From the NCBI GenBank assembly GCA_016550425.1, contig JABXGS010000072.1:1-14500 (forward strand): a stretch of DNA of 14,500 nt, in the 5' to 3' direction. The notes under the pieces are model-generated. The model was not told the origin of the DNA. It worked only from the letters and a program-made list of their open reading frames with translations, and made no database searches. The position numbers and the translations under genes were made by a program. Positions 1-5,680 of this stretch are shown piece by piece; position 1 is the stretch's first letter, and each line of letters starts with the position of its first letter. This stretch comes from an archaeon (GTDB taxonomy: Archaea; Asgardarchaeota; Hermodarchaeia; Hermodarchaeales; Hermodarchaeaceae).

Positions 1-268
1 CTGTTAGTGCAGTAATGACTTTCTTTCGACCGCTTTGAAGAAGACGCCATACCGTTCCTCGAGACACTCCCATTTTTTTTCCTGCATCCTTTTGCTCTAG
101 GCTATCCTTGTCTACAAGGCGCATTGCTTCAAGTTCTGACGCGTAGAGGTGTAGGGGATTACTGTTTTTAATCTCGGTTGGGATAAAAGAGGTCTGTGCA
201 GGTATCTGGCCTAAACTAACTGGTTTTGGCGGACGTCCGCGGCCGCCCCATCCACGACGATATCTCAT
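1..268 (-). CDS. DUF134-family DNA-binding protein, partial (C-terminus beyond left edge)
   Basis: An open frame starts at ATG 268-266 and runs off the left edge after 89 codons. The protein begins MRYRRGWGGRGRPP and keeps the DUF134 order: basic N-terminus, a central acidic stretch (LYASELEAMRLVD, residues 41-53), then a helix-turn-helix (about 58-84) with the recognition-helix pattern GVSRGTVWRLLQSGRKKV. It aligns by eye with the complete DUF134 protein encoded at 3291-3728 (DEYEALRVKD, then VSQPTLHRILKSAHAKV). DUF134 proteins are small, mostly uncharacterised predicted regulators, often beside NifX-like and Mrp genes. No good ribosome site precedes the ATG. A TATA-like box around 298-312 implies a short leader of about 10 bases. 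It diverges from the zinc-ribbon gene at 369, with two dyad sites between them. Regulation of that gene and of itself is inference. A C-terminal zinc ribbon, if any, lies outside the window. Confidence 0.85.
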   Translation of the reverse strand, partial: MRYRRGWGGRGRPPKPVSLGQIPAQTSFIPTEIKNSNPLHLYASELEAMRLVDKDSLEQKDAGKKMGVSRGTVWRLLQSGRKKVITALT

Positions 269-297
269 TTTTGTTCATTATCAATTGGCGGTTGGAT

Positions 298-312
298 ACA
301 TTTATATATTTC
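298..312. promoter_or_regulatory. bidirectional TATA-like element
   Basis: The stretch around TTTATATATT reads as an archaeal TATA box on both strands. On the minus strand it lies about 37 bases before the ATG at 268. On the plus strand it lies about 64 bases before the ATG at 369, leaving a leader that contains the strong ribosome site at 354-360. One shared box for the divergent pair is the simplest reading, but start sites are not visible in sequence. Confidence 0.5.
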
Positions 313-329
313 TGTGCATATACACAAAA
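310..329. promoter_or_regulatory. operator-like dyad A
   Basis: A 20-bp imperfect dyad whose core TGTGCATATACACA (313-326) is an inverted repeat apart from one mismatched pair at the centre. It is followed by AAA, so the outer frame reads TTCTG-N10-CAAAA. A near copy (dyad B) starts 23 bp downstream. It abuts the shared TATA box between the divergent DUF134 and zinc-ribbon genes, a position suited to transcription-factor control. The same outer frame occurs at the second DUF134 gene (3730-3749). Confidence 0.55.
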
Positions 330-332
330 TAC

Positions 333-352
333 TTGTGTGCATAAACACAAAA
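333..352. promoter_or_regulatory. operator-like dyad B
   Basis: The second copy of the dyad has core TGTGCATAAACACA (336-349) followed by AAA. It differs from dyad A by a single base over the shared 17-base stretch TGTGCATAwACACAAAA. The centre-to-centre spacing from dyad A is 23 bp, about two helical turns. It overlaps the expected transcription start of the zinc-ribbon gene and ends just before its ribosome site, consistent with a repressor site (inference). Confidence 0.55.
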
Positions 353-368
353 AGAGGTGATAACCTAA

Positions 369-653
369 ATGTGGCAACGTGGAAATCGAGGACGTGGACG
401 CAATCAAGGCCAATGGCCAGGTAATGGACCTTTCTCACATCTGCCTCCATGGCAACGACCCGGTTGGCTCTATGGGCGTGGTAGTTGCTGGTACCTATAC
501 TCACAACAACAAAATCAAGGATCCGCTTCTGAACAAACCCCTCCCTTCCCAAACCAATTCGCATCCAACATAAATTTCTGTACTAAATGTAGCGCTCCCC
601 TCCCAATCGACGCTAATTATTGTCCTAGCTGTGGAGCAAAAATTAGCAAATAG
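369..653 (+). CDS. small Trp/Gly/Arg-rich zinc-ribbon protein
   Basis: A 94-residue protein. The first 45 residues are rich in Trp, Gly, Arg and Pro (GRGRNQGQWPGNG, then PPWQRPGWLYGRG). A polar linker follows, and then a C-terminal zinc ribbon with C71-x2-C74 and C85-x2-C88. A strong ribosome site GAGGTGA at 354-360 precedes the ATG. Small proteins of this W/G/R plus zinc-ribbon make-up accompany DUF134, NifX-like and Mrp genes in some archaea (from memory of those clusters, not checked). The gene diverges from a DUF134 gene and converges on the NifX/Mrp operon. Its function is unknown; metal or nucleic-acid binding is possible. It stops with TAG and is followed by a T-run at 700-706. Confidence 0.8.
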   Translation: MWQRGNRGRGRNQGQWPGNGPFSHLPPWQRPGWLYGRGSCWYLYSQQQNQGSASEQTPPFPNQFASNINFCTKCSAPLPIDANYCPSCGAKISK

Positions 654-699
654 TCTTCGGCACCCTACTACATCAGAATCAGATCAAGACGGTTCCCCA

Positions 700-706
700 T
701 TTTTTT
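700..706 (+). terminator. T-run terminator of the zinc-ribbon gene
   Basis: Seven consecutive T residues lie about 47 bases after the stop at 653, fitting archaeal intrinsic termination at U-runs without a strong hairpin. They overlap the last codons of the convergent ATPase gene. Confidence 0.4.
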
Positions 707-1577
707 AATCATGGGCGTTGAGCTGTTGCTCAACGTTTTTCCATATATTTTCTAAAGCCTTGGAGAGGTGATTCCTTGGTGCGAATTCAACAATAGGACG
801 TCCAGCAACAACGGCTTTGTACATAATGGTATCATAAAGCAATTCACCTAAAATGGGTGTACCTTTCTGCTGACAATAGTTCCGAATTTCAGAAGTTTTT
901 TGTCGGTTCAAATCGGCTTTGTTAATGAGTACACTCACAGGGATGCGAAAGTGTTCGAAAAGTTCAAGGATTCTTTCCATATCATGAATAGCAGCCATTG
1001 TGGGTTCAGTAACAATGAGACCCGCTGAAGCACCAGTAATTGCTGATATGGCTGCACAAGCTATACCTGGTGGCCCATCAATTATGATAAGATCCTTCTC
1101 ATGCTGTGTTGCTAATTTCGATGCGAGTTCTCGTACACGCGTTACTAGTTTTCCTGAATTACTTTCACCTGCAAGCAAGAGGGCATGAGCCATAGGACCA
1201 TACTTGGTTTCGGAAGAATAGATGTAACCTGAAAGTCGTTCTTGCATCTCAATTGCTGAGGTTGGACAGCTTACGTAACAGACTCCGCACCCTTCACACA
1301 TAATTGGGTCAACTTGGTAATCAGGTGTTATTGCATCAAATTTGCATGCAGCTTCACAAACACCACAACTGGTACATAATTCGGGATTAATTATGGCGAC
1401 TTTCGCCTCAATGAATTCTTCGGAAGATTTGATTTCAGGAGCAAGCAGTAGATGCAGGTTAGGGGCATCAACATCACAGTCTGCCAAAATTGCATTCGGC
1501 GCTAAAGCGGCTAATGAAGCAGCAATGGATGTCTTTCCTGTTCCGCCTTTTCCACTTACAATCACAAGCTCTTTCAT
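705..1577 (-). CDS. MinD/Mrp-type P-loop ATPase with two-[4Fe-4S] ferredoxin insert (ORP-cluster type)
   Basis: A 290-residue ATPase. Residues 8-17 form the deviant Walker A motif SGKGGTGKTS. DCDVDAPN (33-40) and IIIDGPPG (164-171) are the other nucleotide-site motifs. Between them is a ferredoxin insert with two complete sets of ligands: C68/C71/C74/C78 and C94/C97/C100/C104. This architecture is typical of the MinD-like ATPases of the Desulfovibrio ORP complex and methanogen homologues. Proposed roles there are Fe-S or metal-cluster handling, or cell-division positioning. The ATG at 1577 is chosen over the one at 1631 because GGAGG lies 10 bases upstream and the ATG overlaps the previous stop (TGATG). 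The longer version would only add a non-homologous leader. It is the last gene of the five-gene operon, next to a paralogue, so the two may act as a heterodimer (inference). Confidence 0.9.
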   Translation of the reverse strand: MKELVIVSGKGGTGKTSIAASLAALAPNAILADCDVDAPNLHLLLAPEIKSSEEFIEAKVAIINPELCTSCGVCEAACKFDAITPDYQVDPIMCEGCGVCYVSCPTSAIEMQERLSGYIYSSETKYGPMAHALLLAGESNSGKLVTRVRELASKLATQHEKDLIIIDGPPGIACAAISAITGASAGLIVTEPTMAAIHDMERILELFEHFRIPVSVLINKADLNRQKTSEIRNYCQQKGTPILGELLYDTIMYKAVVAGRPIVEFAPRNHLSKALENIWKNVEQQLNAHD

Positions 1578-2422
1578 CAGCGGATAGCCTCCTGAATCGT
1601 TTGGAAAGCAGTTTCCAGTTTCGGTTTCCATTCAATCATTTTAGTGACAAATGGGATACCTTCAGCGAATAATTCTGCAATTCGACGACTATGGGGAATT
1701 TCTAACAAGATAGGAAGGTCTTCGCTGGAACAATAGGAGTATACATGCTGATCTCCAATTCCTGCTCTATTAACCACAACCCCGATTGGGATTTCCAGCT
1801 GACGGATAGTGTCAACAGCCAGCTGCAGATCATGTAAGCCAAAAGGAGTTGGTTCAGTTACTAAAATAGCATAATCTGTGCCATGCACTGATTCAACCAT
1901 GGGGCAAGAAACACCTGGCGGACAATCGATAATCACGGTGGTTTCATTACTTATACTAGCGTGTTCTTTAACAGCCTTGATTACTGGGACGACAAGGGGT
2001 TCACCGACATCGAGGTTTCCATAAACAACTTGCACACCTTCTTTTGTAACCCCATGATGGATTGCACCCAATCTGCGTTTGCCTTCTTTAATCGCTTGAT
2101 TTGGGCAAACGATAATACAACCCCCACAACCGATGCACAGTTCTGGAAAGAAACTAACCCCATTTTTACCAACAAAGATGGCATTATTAGGGCAGAATTT
2201 AACACACTCTTTTGATTGAGTGCATTTTTTCTGATTGAATTTAGGTACCAATGTATACACGGGTTCAACTTCTTCCTCGTTTAACGGAAGAAGAGTATGT
2301 ACATTTGGTTCATCTGCATCACAGTCTAATACTTGGACGGGACCAGATAAGGAGAGGGCCAGGTTTACAGCAAACGATGTTTTTCCCGTTCCTCCTTTTC
2401 CGCTAGCAACGGCAATTTTCAA
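1577..2422 (-). CDS. MinD/Mrp-type P-loop ATPase with ferredoxin insert, paralogue with altered first cluster
   Basis: A 281-residue ATPase homologous to its downstream neighbour. It has Walker A SGKGGTGKTS (7-16), DCDADEPN (33-40) and an IIDCPPG motif. The ferredoxin insert has one full set of ligands (C96/C99/C102/C106) and one set in which the second position is Ser: C67, S70, C73, C77. The chosen start is TTG 2422, which gives MKIAVASGKGG and has AAGGTG at 2432-2437 with 9-base spacing. A more upstream TTG at 2464 would add 14 residues but has no clear ribosome site. The stop overlaps the next ATG by one base, implying translational coupling. It lies 42 bases after the NifX-like gene in the same operon. 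A role as partner of the second ATPase is inferred. Confidence 0.88.
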   Translation of the reverse strand: MKIAVASGKGGTGKTSFAVNLALSLSGPVQVLDCDADEPNVHTLLPLNEEEVEPVYTLVPKFNQKKCTQSKECVKFCPNNAIFVGKNGVSFFPELCIGCGGCIIVCPNQAIKEGKRRLGAIHHGVTKEGVQVVYGNLDVGEPLVVPVIKAVKEHASISNETTVIIDCPPGVSCPMVESVHGTDYAILVTEPTPFGLHDLQLAVDTIRQLEIPIGVVVNRAGIGDQHVYSYCSSEDLPILLEIPHSRRIAELFAEGIPFVTKMIEWKPKLETAFQTIQEAIR

Positions 2423-2464
2423 TATATTTTGCACCTTAATCCAAAAGCAATGAAACTCATCCAA

Positions 2465-2839
2465 TCATTTATGCCGTGCTTCACGACATCCTTCAGTTAA
2501 TTCCATCAATTGGTCGTTCTGATACGCTCTAAGGACTTCGCCTAAATTCTGTGATGTTGCTTGCATGACCGCAACACCCTCTGCTTGGAATCGTCGAAGG
2601 GCTCGAGGACCCATACCAAAGGTGATAACTGTATTTGGTACAAAGCTAAGAAGAATATCTGGGGGCCGTCCTTGTCCTCCGAAATGCTCACTCCTATTAG
2701 GGGCGAACTCAATTTTCCCAATCTCTCTATTCTCTGAGAAATGAACGATTGCAAAGAGTGGAGCTCGACCAAAATGTGGAGATAATTGGCTTGCTTCACC
2801 TGCCTCATCCAAGACAGGAACAACAACACGTTCAACCAT
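2465..2839 (-). CDS. NifX/NifB C-terminal-like (FeMo-cofactor biosynthesis family) protein, short type
   Basis: A 124-residue single-domain protein of the dinitrogenase iron-molybdenum cofactor family (PF02579). Visible landmarks are the N-terminal strand VERVVVPVLDE, SPHFGRAPLFAIV (about 17-29), FVPNTVITFGMGPRALRRFQAEGV in the second half, and a Cys/His-containing tail (TEGCREARHK). Relatives bind metal-sulfur clusters, including the Mo-Cu cluster of the ORP protein, so a cluster-binding or cluster-carrying role is inferred. ATG 2839 is preferred to 2848 because AGGAG sits 9 bases before it, whereas it directly abuts the ATG at 2848. It follows the other NifX-like gene by 33 bases and precedes the two ATPases. 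No nitrogenase genes are visible, so nitrogen fixation is not implied. Confidence 0.85.
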   Translation of the reverse strand: MVERVVVPVLDEAGEASQLSPHFGRAPLFAIVHFSENREIGKIEFAPNRSEHFGGQGRPPDILLSFVPNTVITFGMGPRALRRFQAEGVAVMQATSQNLGEVLRAYQNDQLMELTEGCREARHK

Positions 2840-2872
2840 ATTGCACATCTCCTAAAATTCATTTGAGCATTT

Positions 2873-3310
2873 TTACCATCGATCGCGGCCCCCACCGCGT
2901 CCTCCACCACGTCCTCCGCCACGTCGACCCATTCCCGTATGGGCAGGCGCGGTTGATGAAGATGCCTTAGTGAGCTGGTTATTCTTGAATTGGTTAATGG
3001 CATCTTGTACACTTCCCGCAATCCCGGTGTATACTTCTATGCCTCCAGAGTTGAGGGCATGGTAAGCGTTTGGTCCGACGTGACCAGTCAAGACAACTTG
3101 GGCTTGATGATCAACAACAAATTGAGCCGCTTGAATCCCAGCTCCTCCGCCTGCCATTGCTCCGGGATTAGGCACGGTTTCAAACTTCATGGACTTTGAG
3201 TCTACAAAAATGAAATTTGCGCATCGTCCGAATCGAGAATCAATTGGGGCATCAAGGGTTGGACCTTGAGCGGTTATACAAATTTTCGTTTCATACATCT
3301 CCTTGTTCAT
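2873..3310 (-). CDS. NifX-like protein with Gly/Arg-rich tail
   Basis: A 145-residue protein of the same PF02579 family. KICITAQGPTLDAPIDSRFGRC (about 8-29) and GAGIQAAQFVVDHQAQVVL followed by GHVGPNAYHALNSGGIEVY (about 55-95) are classic family segments. After residue about 120 the chain becomes a low-complexity tail of repeated GRGG units ending RDRW, which also occurs in some archaeal homologues. Two starts are possible. ATG 3310 overlaps the DUF134 gene by 20 bases and has a weak ribosome site. ATG 3298 (MYETKICIT) matches the usual family start, but GGAG abuts it directly. The overlap implies coupling to the regulator gene. Metal-cluster binding is inferred from the family. Confidence 0.87.
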   Translation of the reverse strand: MNKEMYETKICITAQGPTLDAPIDSRFGRCANFIFVDSKSMKFETVPNPGAMAGGGAGIQAAQFVVDHQAQVVLTGHVGPNAYHALNSGGIEVYTGIAGSVQDAINQFKNNQLTKASSSTAPAHTGMGRRGGGRGGGRGGGRDRW

Positions 3311-3728
3311 TAACTTCTGATAGTGCTAACCGGCGCAGATAGTGGCTCTCACATTTAGGACAGCTATTTGGTCTACCAGTCCCAAAGGGTTCCGTCCACT
3401 GGTGTTGACAGGTAAAACATCTAAACCAGCGTAAATCTGGTAACTCGATGGGTCCCCCCTCAATTCGAAGGGCTTTTCCGTTTACTAAGGCATCCGCGAC
3501 TTTGGCATGAGCGGATTTTAGAATCCGATGCAAAGTGGGTTGGGACACCTTTAACTGCTGAGCAGCTTCGTTTTGAGAAAGTCCCAAGTGATCTTTGACA
3601 CGAAGAGCTTCATACTCATCGACAGTTAGAACAACTTCATCAATTGTGCCGATGGGTATGCCTCTCGGTTTATAGTAGCTCACATTGGGTTCGGCGTGAA
3701 CGAATCTACGCTTATGTGGTCTTGGCAC
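3291..3728 (-). CDS. DUF134-family regulator with C-terminal zinc ribbon
   Basis: A 145-residue complete DUF134 protein. It starts MPRPHKRRFV, typical of the family, and continues with TVDEYEALRVKD (35-46). A sigma-factor-like helix-turn-helix (GLSQNEAAQQLKVSQPTLHR, 49-68) is followed by KALRIEGGPIEL. A zinc ribbon ends the protein (C104-x2-C107 and C123-x2-C126). The start is GTG at 3728 with no ribosome site. A TATA-like box at 3753-3762 places the transcript start within a few bases of the GTG, so the mRNA is probably leaderless. A perfect 22-bp palindrome abuts the start codon. It is the first gene of the operon with two NifX-like and two MinD-like genes, suggesting it is the local autoregulator (inference). 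Confidence 0.9.
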   Translation of the reverse strand: MPRPHKRRFVHAEPNVSYYKPRGIPIGTIDEVVLTVDEYEALRVKDHLGLSQNEAAQQLKVSQPTLHRILKSAHAKVADALVNGKALRIEGGPIELPDLRWFRCFTCQHQWTEPFGTGRPNSCPKCESHYLRRLALSEVNEQGDV

Positions 3729-3750
3729 GTTTTGAATATATATTCAAAAC
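3729..3750. promoter_or_regulatory. perfect palindromic operator at the DUF134 operon start
   Basis: A 22-bp perfect inverted repeat, with outer arms GTTTTG and CAAAAC around an AT-only centre (AATATATATT). It lies immediately upstream of the GTG at 3728 and over the predicted transcription start. The inner 20 bp have the same TTTTG-N10-CAAAA frame as the two dyads at 310-352, upstream of the other DUF134 gene. Autorepression by DUF134 is the natural hypothesis but is not shown by sequence. Confidence 0.6.
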
Positions 3751-3752
3751 TA

Positions 3753-3762
3753 CATATAAAAA
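3753..3762 (-). promoter_or_regulatory. TATA-like box of the DUF134/NifX/Mrp operon
   Basis: On the minus strand this reads TTTTTATATG, centred about 29 bases before the GTG at 3728, which fits a leaderless transcript. The plus-strand reading (CATATAAAAA) is also TATA-like and could once have driven the decayed frame at 3797-4072. Confidence 0.5.
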
Positions 3763-3796
3763 TATCGCTTGTTTCGCAAACAGTAGACTGTAAGAA

Positions 3797-4072
3797 GACA
3801 AAACATGCCGTAGTTGGCGAACCTTTGACGAAAGGATCTGTGAAATCGTGATAATTTCAAGCGAGGAAAATCTAGCCCAATGTTTTGCCAATGAATAGGT
3901 ACACTATGTCTTTGTTATCATAGTTGACCGAGGGAATTCCTTCTTTGATGTCTTAGCTCGAAAAGGGGGTGAACTTGGTATTGAATTCATTACGACGCAG
4001 TATTAGGCTTCAACCCCTCATGTGGCAGATGCCATGTTAAATCAAATAGCGGAGACACAGATGCTAGGCTAA
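3797..4072 (+). pseudogene. decayed reading frame with two in-frame TAG codons
   Basis: This is a 340-bp gap with no intact gene. One plus frame reads as protein-like sequence: VIISSEENLAQCFANE, TAG (3896-3898), VHYVFVIIVDRGNSFFDVL...GGELGIEFITTQY, TAG (4004-4006), ASTPHVADAMLNQ...QMLG, TAA (4070-4072). A possible start is GTG 3848, and the frame is open back to the TAA at about 3794. The layout of an initial strand, a YVFVIIVD strand and a GGELGIEF segment faintly recalls the NifX-like family (compare GGAGIQAAQFVV in the neighbour), but identity is weak and eye-based. A degenerated divergent partner of the DUF134 operon is the favoured reading. Chance open frame is the alternative. Confidence 0.35.
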
Positions 4073-4539
4073 TCAATTTGTACCTGTCTTTTCTGCTTTC
4101 TTTTGGGAATATGGATTTCTAAGAATCCTTCATTAAATCCGGCTTTGATATGGTCGGCATCGGCATCTCGTGGGAGGGGAACCTTCTTTGACAGACTTTG
4201 AAAGCGAATTTCACGTTGGACCGTTCCCCATCTCTCATAGTGGATCTCTTCGCGCATTTTAGCCTGGACGGTGAGTTCTCTATCAGATGCGGTGATTTTA
4301 ATATCCTCCTTGTTTACCATGGGCAAATCTAGGGTCACAACATATTCGGTTTCGGTTTCTTGAACATCACCCAGAGCTTCAAGACAACAGGCATCTCCAT
4401 CCCATAAATTTCGACTCTTTGAACGTACTCCCATCGATGTGCCAAAGATTTCATCAAATCGAGTTTGTAGATCTTTGACTGAATCATCAAGGCGTTCAAG
4501 TTCATTTTTTCGTTTCTTGGGCTGTTTCACTTCAGGCAT
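4069..4539 (-). CDS. hsp20: Hsp20/alpha-crystallin small heat-shock protein
   Basis: A 156-residue ATP-independent holdase. The N-terminal 50 residues are charged and helical (NELERLDDSVKDLQTRFDEIFG). They are followed by an alpha-crystallin domain (about 53-147) with ETETEYVVTLDLPMVNKEDIKI, a strand with RELTVQAK, and the family signature GFLEIHIPK (138-146). The C-terminus is a short basic tail rather than a clear IxI oligomerisation motif; QVQID at the end is at best a remnant. AGGAGGT lies 7 bases before the ATG. The gene starts 15 bases after the upstream PAC2-family stop and is probably co-transcribed with it. It ends with TAG. Confidence 0.93.
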   Translation of the reverse strand: MPEVKQPKKRKNELERLDDSVKDLQTRFDEIFGTSMGVRSKSRNLWDGDACCLEALGDVQETETEYVVTLDLPMVNKEDIKITASDRELTVQAKMREEIHYERWGTVQREIRFQSLSKKVPLPRDADADHIKAGFNEGFLEIHIPKRKQKRQVQID

Positions 4540-4554
4540 GTCTTGAACCTCCTA

Positions 4555-5352
4555 TCACGAGTAAAATGCAGGTATCTGGAACTCCTGTTCTTTACCACTA
4601 GTCTGCATGGTTGTGGCCGTTTGATTCATTAAATCTCGAACCCGAACACGAACCTCTTCTGCCCCTTCAATTAGTGCCTTTGTAGGAATCGGAATGCCCG
4701 TTAAAGTAGACAGGGTCTTTATGGTTTCTGCAGCTGCTCCGGGATCAGGGAAATTTAGGAAAGCTTGTGCCATGATGTAAGTTACCGGGATCTTTTGTCG
4801 TTGTGCCTCTAGAAGCAAAATTGCGTAAGCACCTACAACAATTCCCTCATCTAAAAACTTGATTTTCTTATCCATAATTTGGTCATATGCTGACTCTGTT
4901 GTAGCAATTCCATAAACCTCTGGAACCTCAATTTGCGATCGAAGGGCAGGAGGTAAAGGTGTTCCTCCCAATGCCGTTATGGATTTCGGCTCTATTTCTT
5001 GTAGATACTGTAAGATAGCGGTAGATACAGGTCGCATAGCTTCATTAGGCAGGGGAATCTCTGAAACGATGAGCAGGAAATCATCGTTTGCATATAACTG
5101 GATTGGTGGTCGTGCCTTCCGATTGTGAATCACGGCAACCGGCGGCATAATTTCAGTGTCAATATAACCTACCAGTTGCATGTTGAGGGCTTGAACCATA
5201 TGCATTCCAGCAATAGTTCCAACTAATCCTGCATCGGGCAAGGCTATGATTGCATGCTTCTTTCCTTTAGGTTGTTCAATAAGCTCTACAATCTCAAAGA
5301 GCGTTTCCTGAACTACCATGACATCTTTGTCCTCCATAGGCTCATCAGACAT
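4555..5352 (-). CDS. PAC2-family protein (proteasome assembly chaperone-like)
   Basis: A 265-residue protein of the PAC2 family (archaeal PbaB/PAC2-like). Segments that fit are ALPDAGLVGTIAGMHMVQAL (37-56), YIDTEIMPPVAVIHNRKARPP (63-83), DDFLLIVSEIPLP (90-102), SITALGGTPLPPALR and the C-terminal helical part FPDPGAAAETIKTLSTLTGIPI. Archaeal relatives have been linked to 20S proteasome assembly or act as ATP-independent proteasome-binding proteins. Assignment to that role here is by family. The ATG at 5352 lies 47 bases from a divergent ATG at 5400. The gene is followed directly by Hsp20, so both look like parts of a protein-quality operon. Confidence 0.85.
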   Translation of the reverse strand: MSDEPMEDKDVMVVQETLFEIVELIEQPKGKKHAIIALPDAGLVGTIAGMHMVQALNMQLVGYIDTEIMPPVAVIHNRKARPPIQLYANDDFLLIVSEIPLPNEAMRPVSTAILQYLQEIEPKSITALGGTPLPPALRSQIEVPEVYGIATTESAYDQIMDKKIKFLDEGIVVGAYAILLLEAQRQKIPVTYIMAQAFLNFPDPGAAAETIKTLSTLTGIPIPTKALIEGAEEVRVRVRDLMNQTATTMQTSGKEQEFQIPAFYS

Positions 5353-5357
5353 ACAGG

Positions 5358-5393
5358 AATGTAAAAAAAGTTACGGGTTCAAAGGAATTTGAA
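5358..5393. promoter_or_regulatory. divergent promoter region with small dyad
   Basis: Only 47 bases separate the two divergent ATGs. The plus strand has an A/T box (ATGTAAAAAAAG, about 5358-5370) some 30-40 bases before the ATG at 5400, suggesting a leaderless or short-leader transcript. A perfect dyad TTCAAA-N4-TTTGAA occupies 5378-5393. It does not share the TTTTG-N10-CAAAA frame of the DUF134 sites. Confidence 0.35.
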
Positions 5394-5399
5394 TATCCA

Positions 5400-5669
5400 A
5401 TGTCCAATCAAAGCCAATTTATCGGAGAACGTATTTCTGTCGAAGTCGTCGATCTCGAGAAACCAGTTAGTTTTACGTGGCGAGGTCGGAAATACAAAAT
5501 CGTCGAGATAGAAGCTAGCAATCGGCGTTTAGATCTTCGGAGTACATGGTATCGACGCAAGCATCGGGATTATTTCGTCGTAAAGGTTGAAAAAGGTAAA
5601 CGGTTCGAGATTTACCGCCATCGCGTTCCAGGGAAACCCTACTGGGTACTGACCCGCGAGCTTCCCTAA
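5400..5669 (+). CDS. small basic protein, DUF6504-like
   Basis: An 89-residue, strongly basic, probably all-beta protein. PVSFTWRGRKYKIVEI (22-37), TWYRRKHRDYFVVKVEKGKRFEIYRH and a final YWVLTREL resemble the DUF6504 pattern: a PxxFxWRGRxYxV strand, then a W-rich middle, then RDYFxVxxxxGxxxEIY. That family has no firmly known function. The start ATG lies 47 bases from the divergent PAC2 start. No ribosome site is seen, so it may be leaderless. It ends 11 bases before the convergent methyltransferase stop. Confidence 0.7.
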   Translation: MSNQSQFIGERISVEVVDLEKPVSFTWRGRKYKIVEIEASNRRLDLRSTWYRRKHRDYFVVKVEKGKRFEIYRHRVPGKPYWVLTRELP

Positions 5670-5680
5670 ACAACCTGATA

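Noticed and set aside
1578..1631. upstream ATG (1631) as start of the second ATPase
   Set aside because: It adds 18 residues lacking homology to MinD starts and overlaps the previous gene, whereas ATG 1577 has GGAGG and stop-start coupling.
705..3310. nitrogen-fixation gene cluster
   Set aside because: NifX-like and ATPase genes alone do not indicate nitrogenase; no nifH/D/K/B signature is present and the layout fits the ORP-type cluster.
3848..4072. TAG codons read as pyrrolysine in a functional gene
   Set aside because: Intact genes here (ending at 653, 4069, 9432 and 11356) stop at TAG exactly where their domains end, so TAG acts as a normal stop; no Pyl-enzyme family is recognisable.
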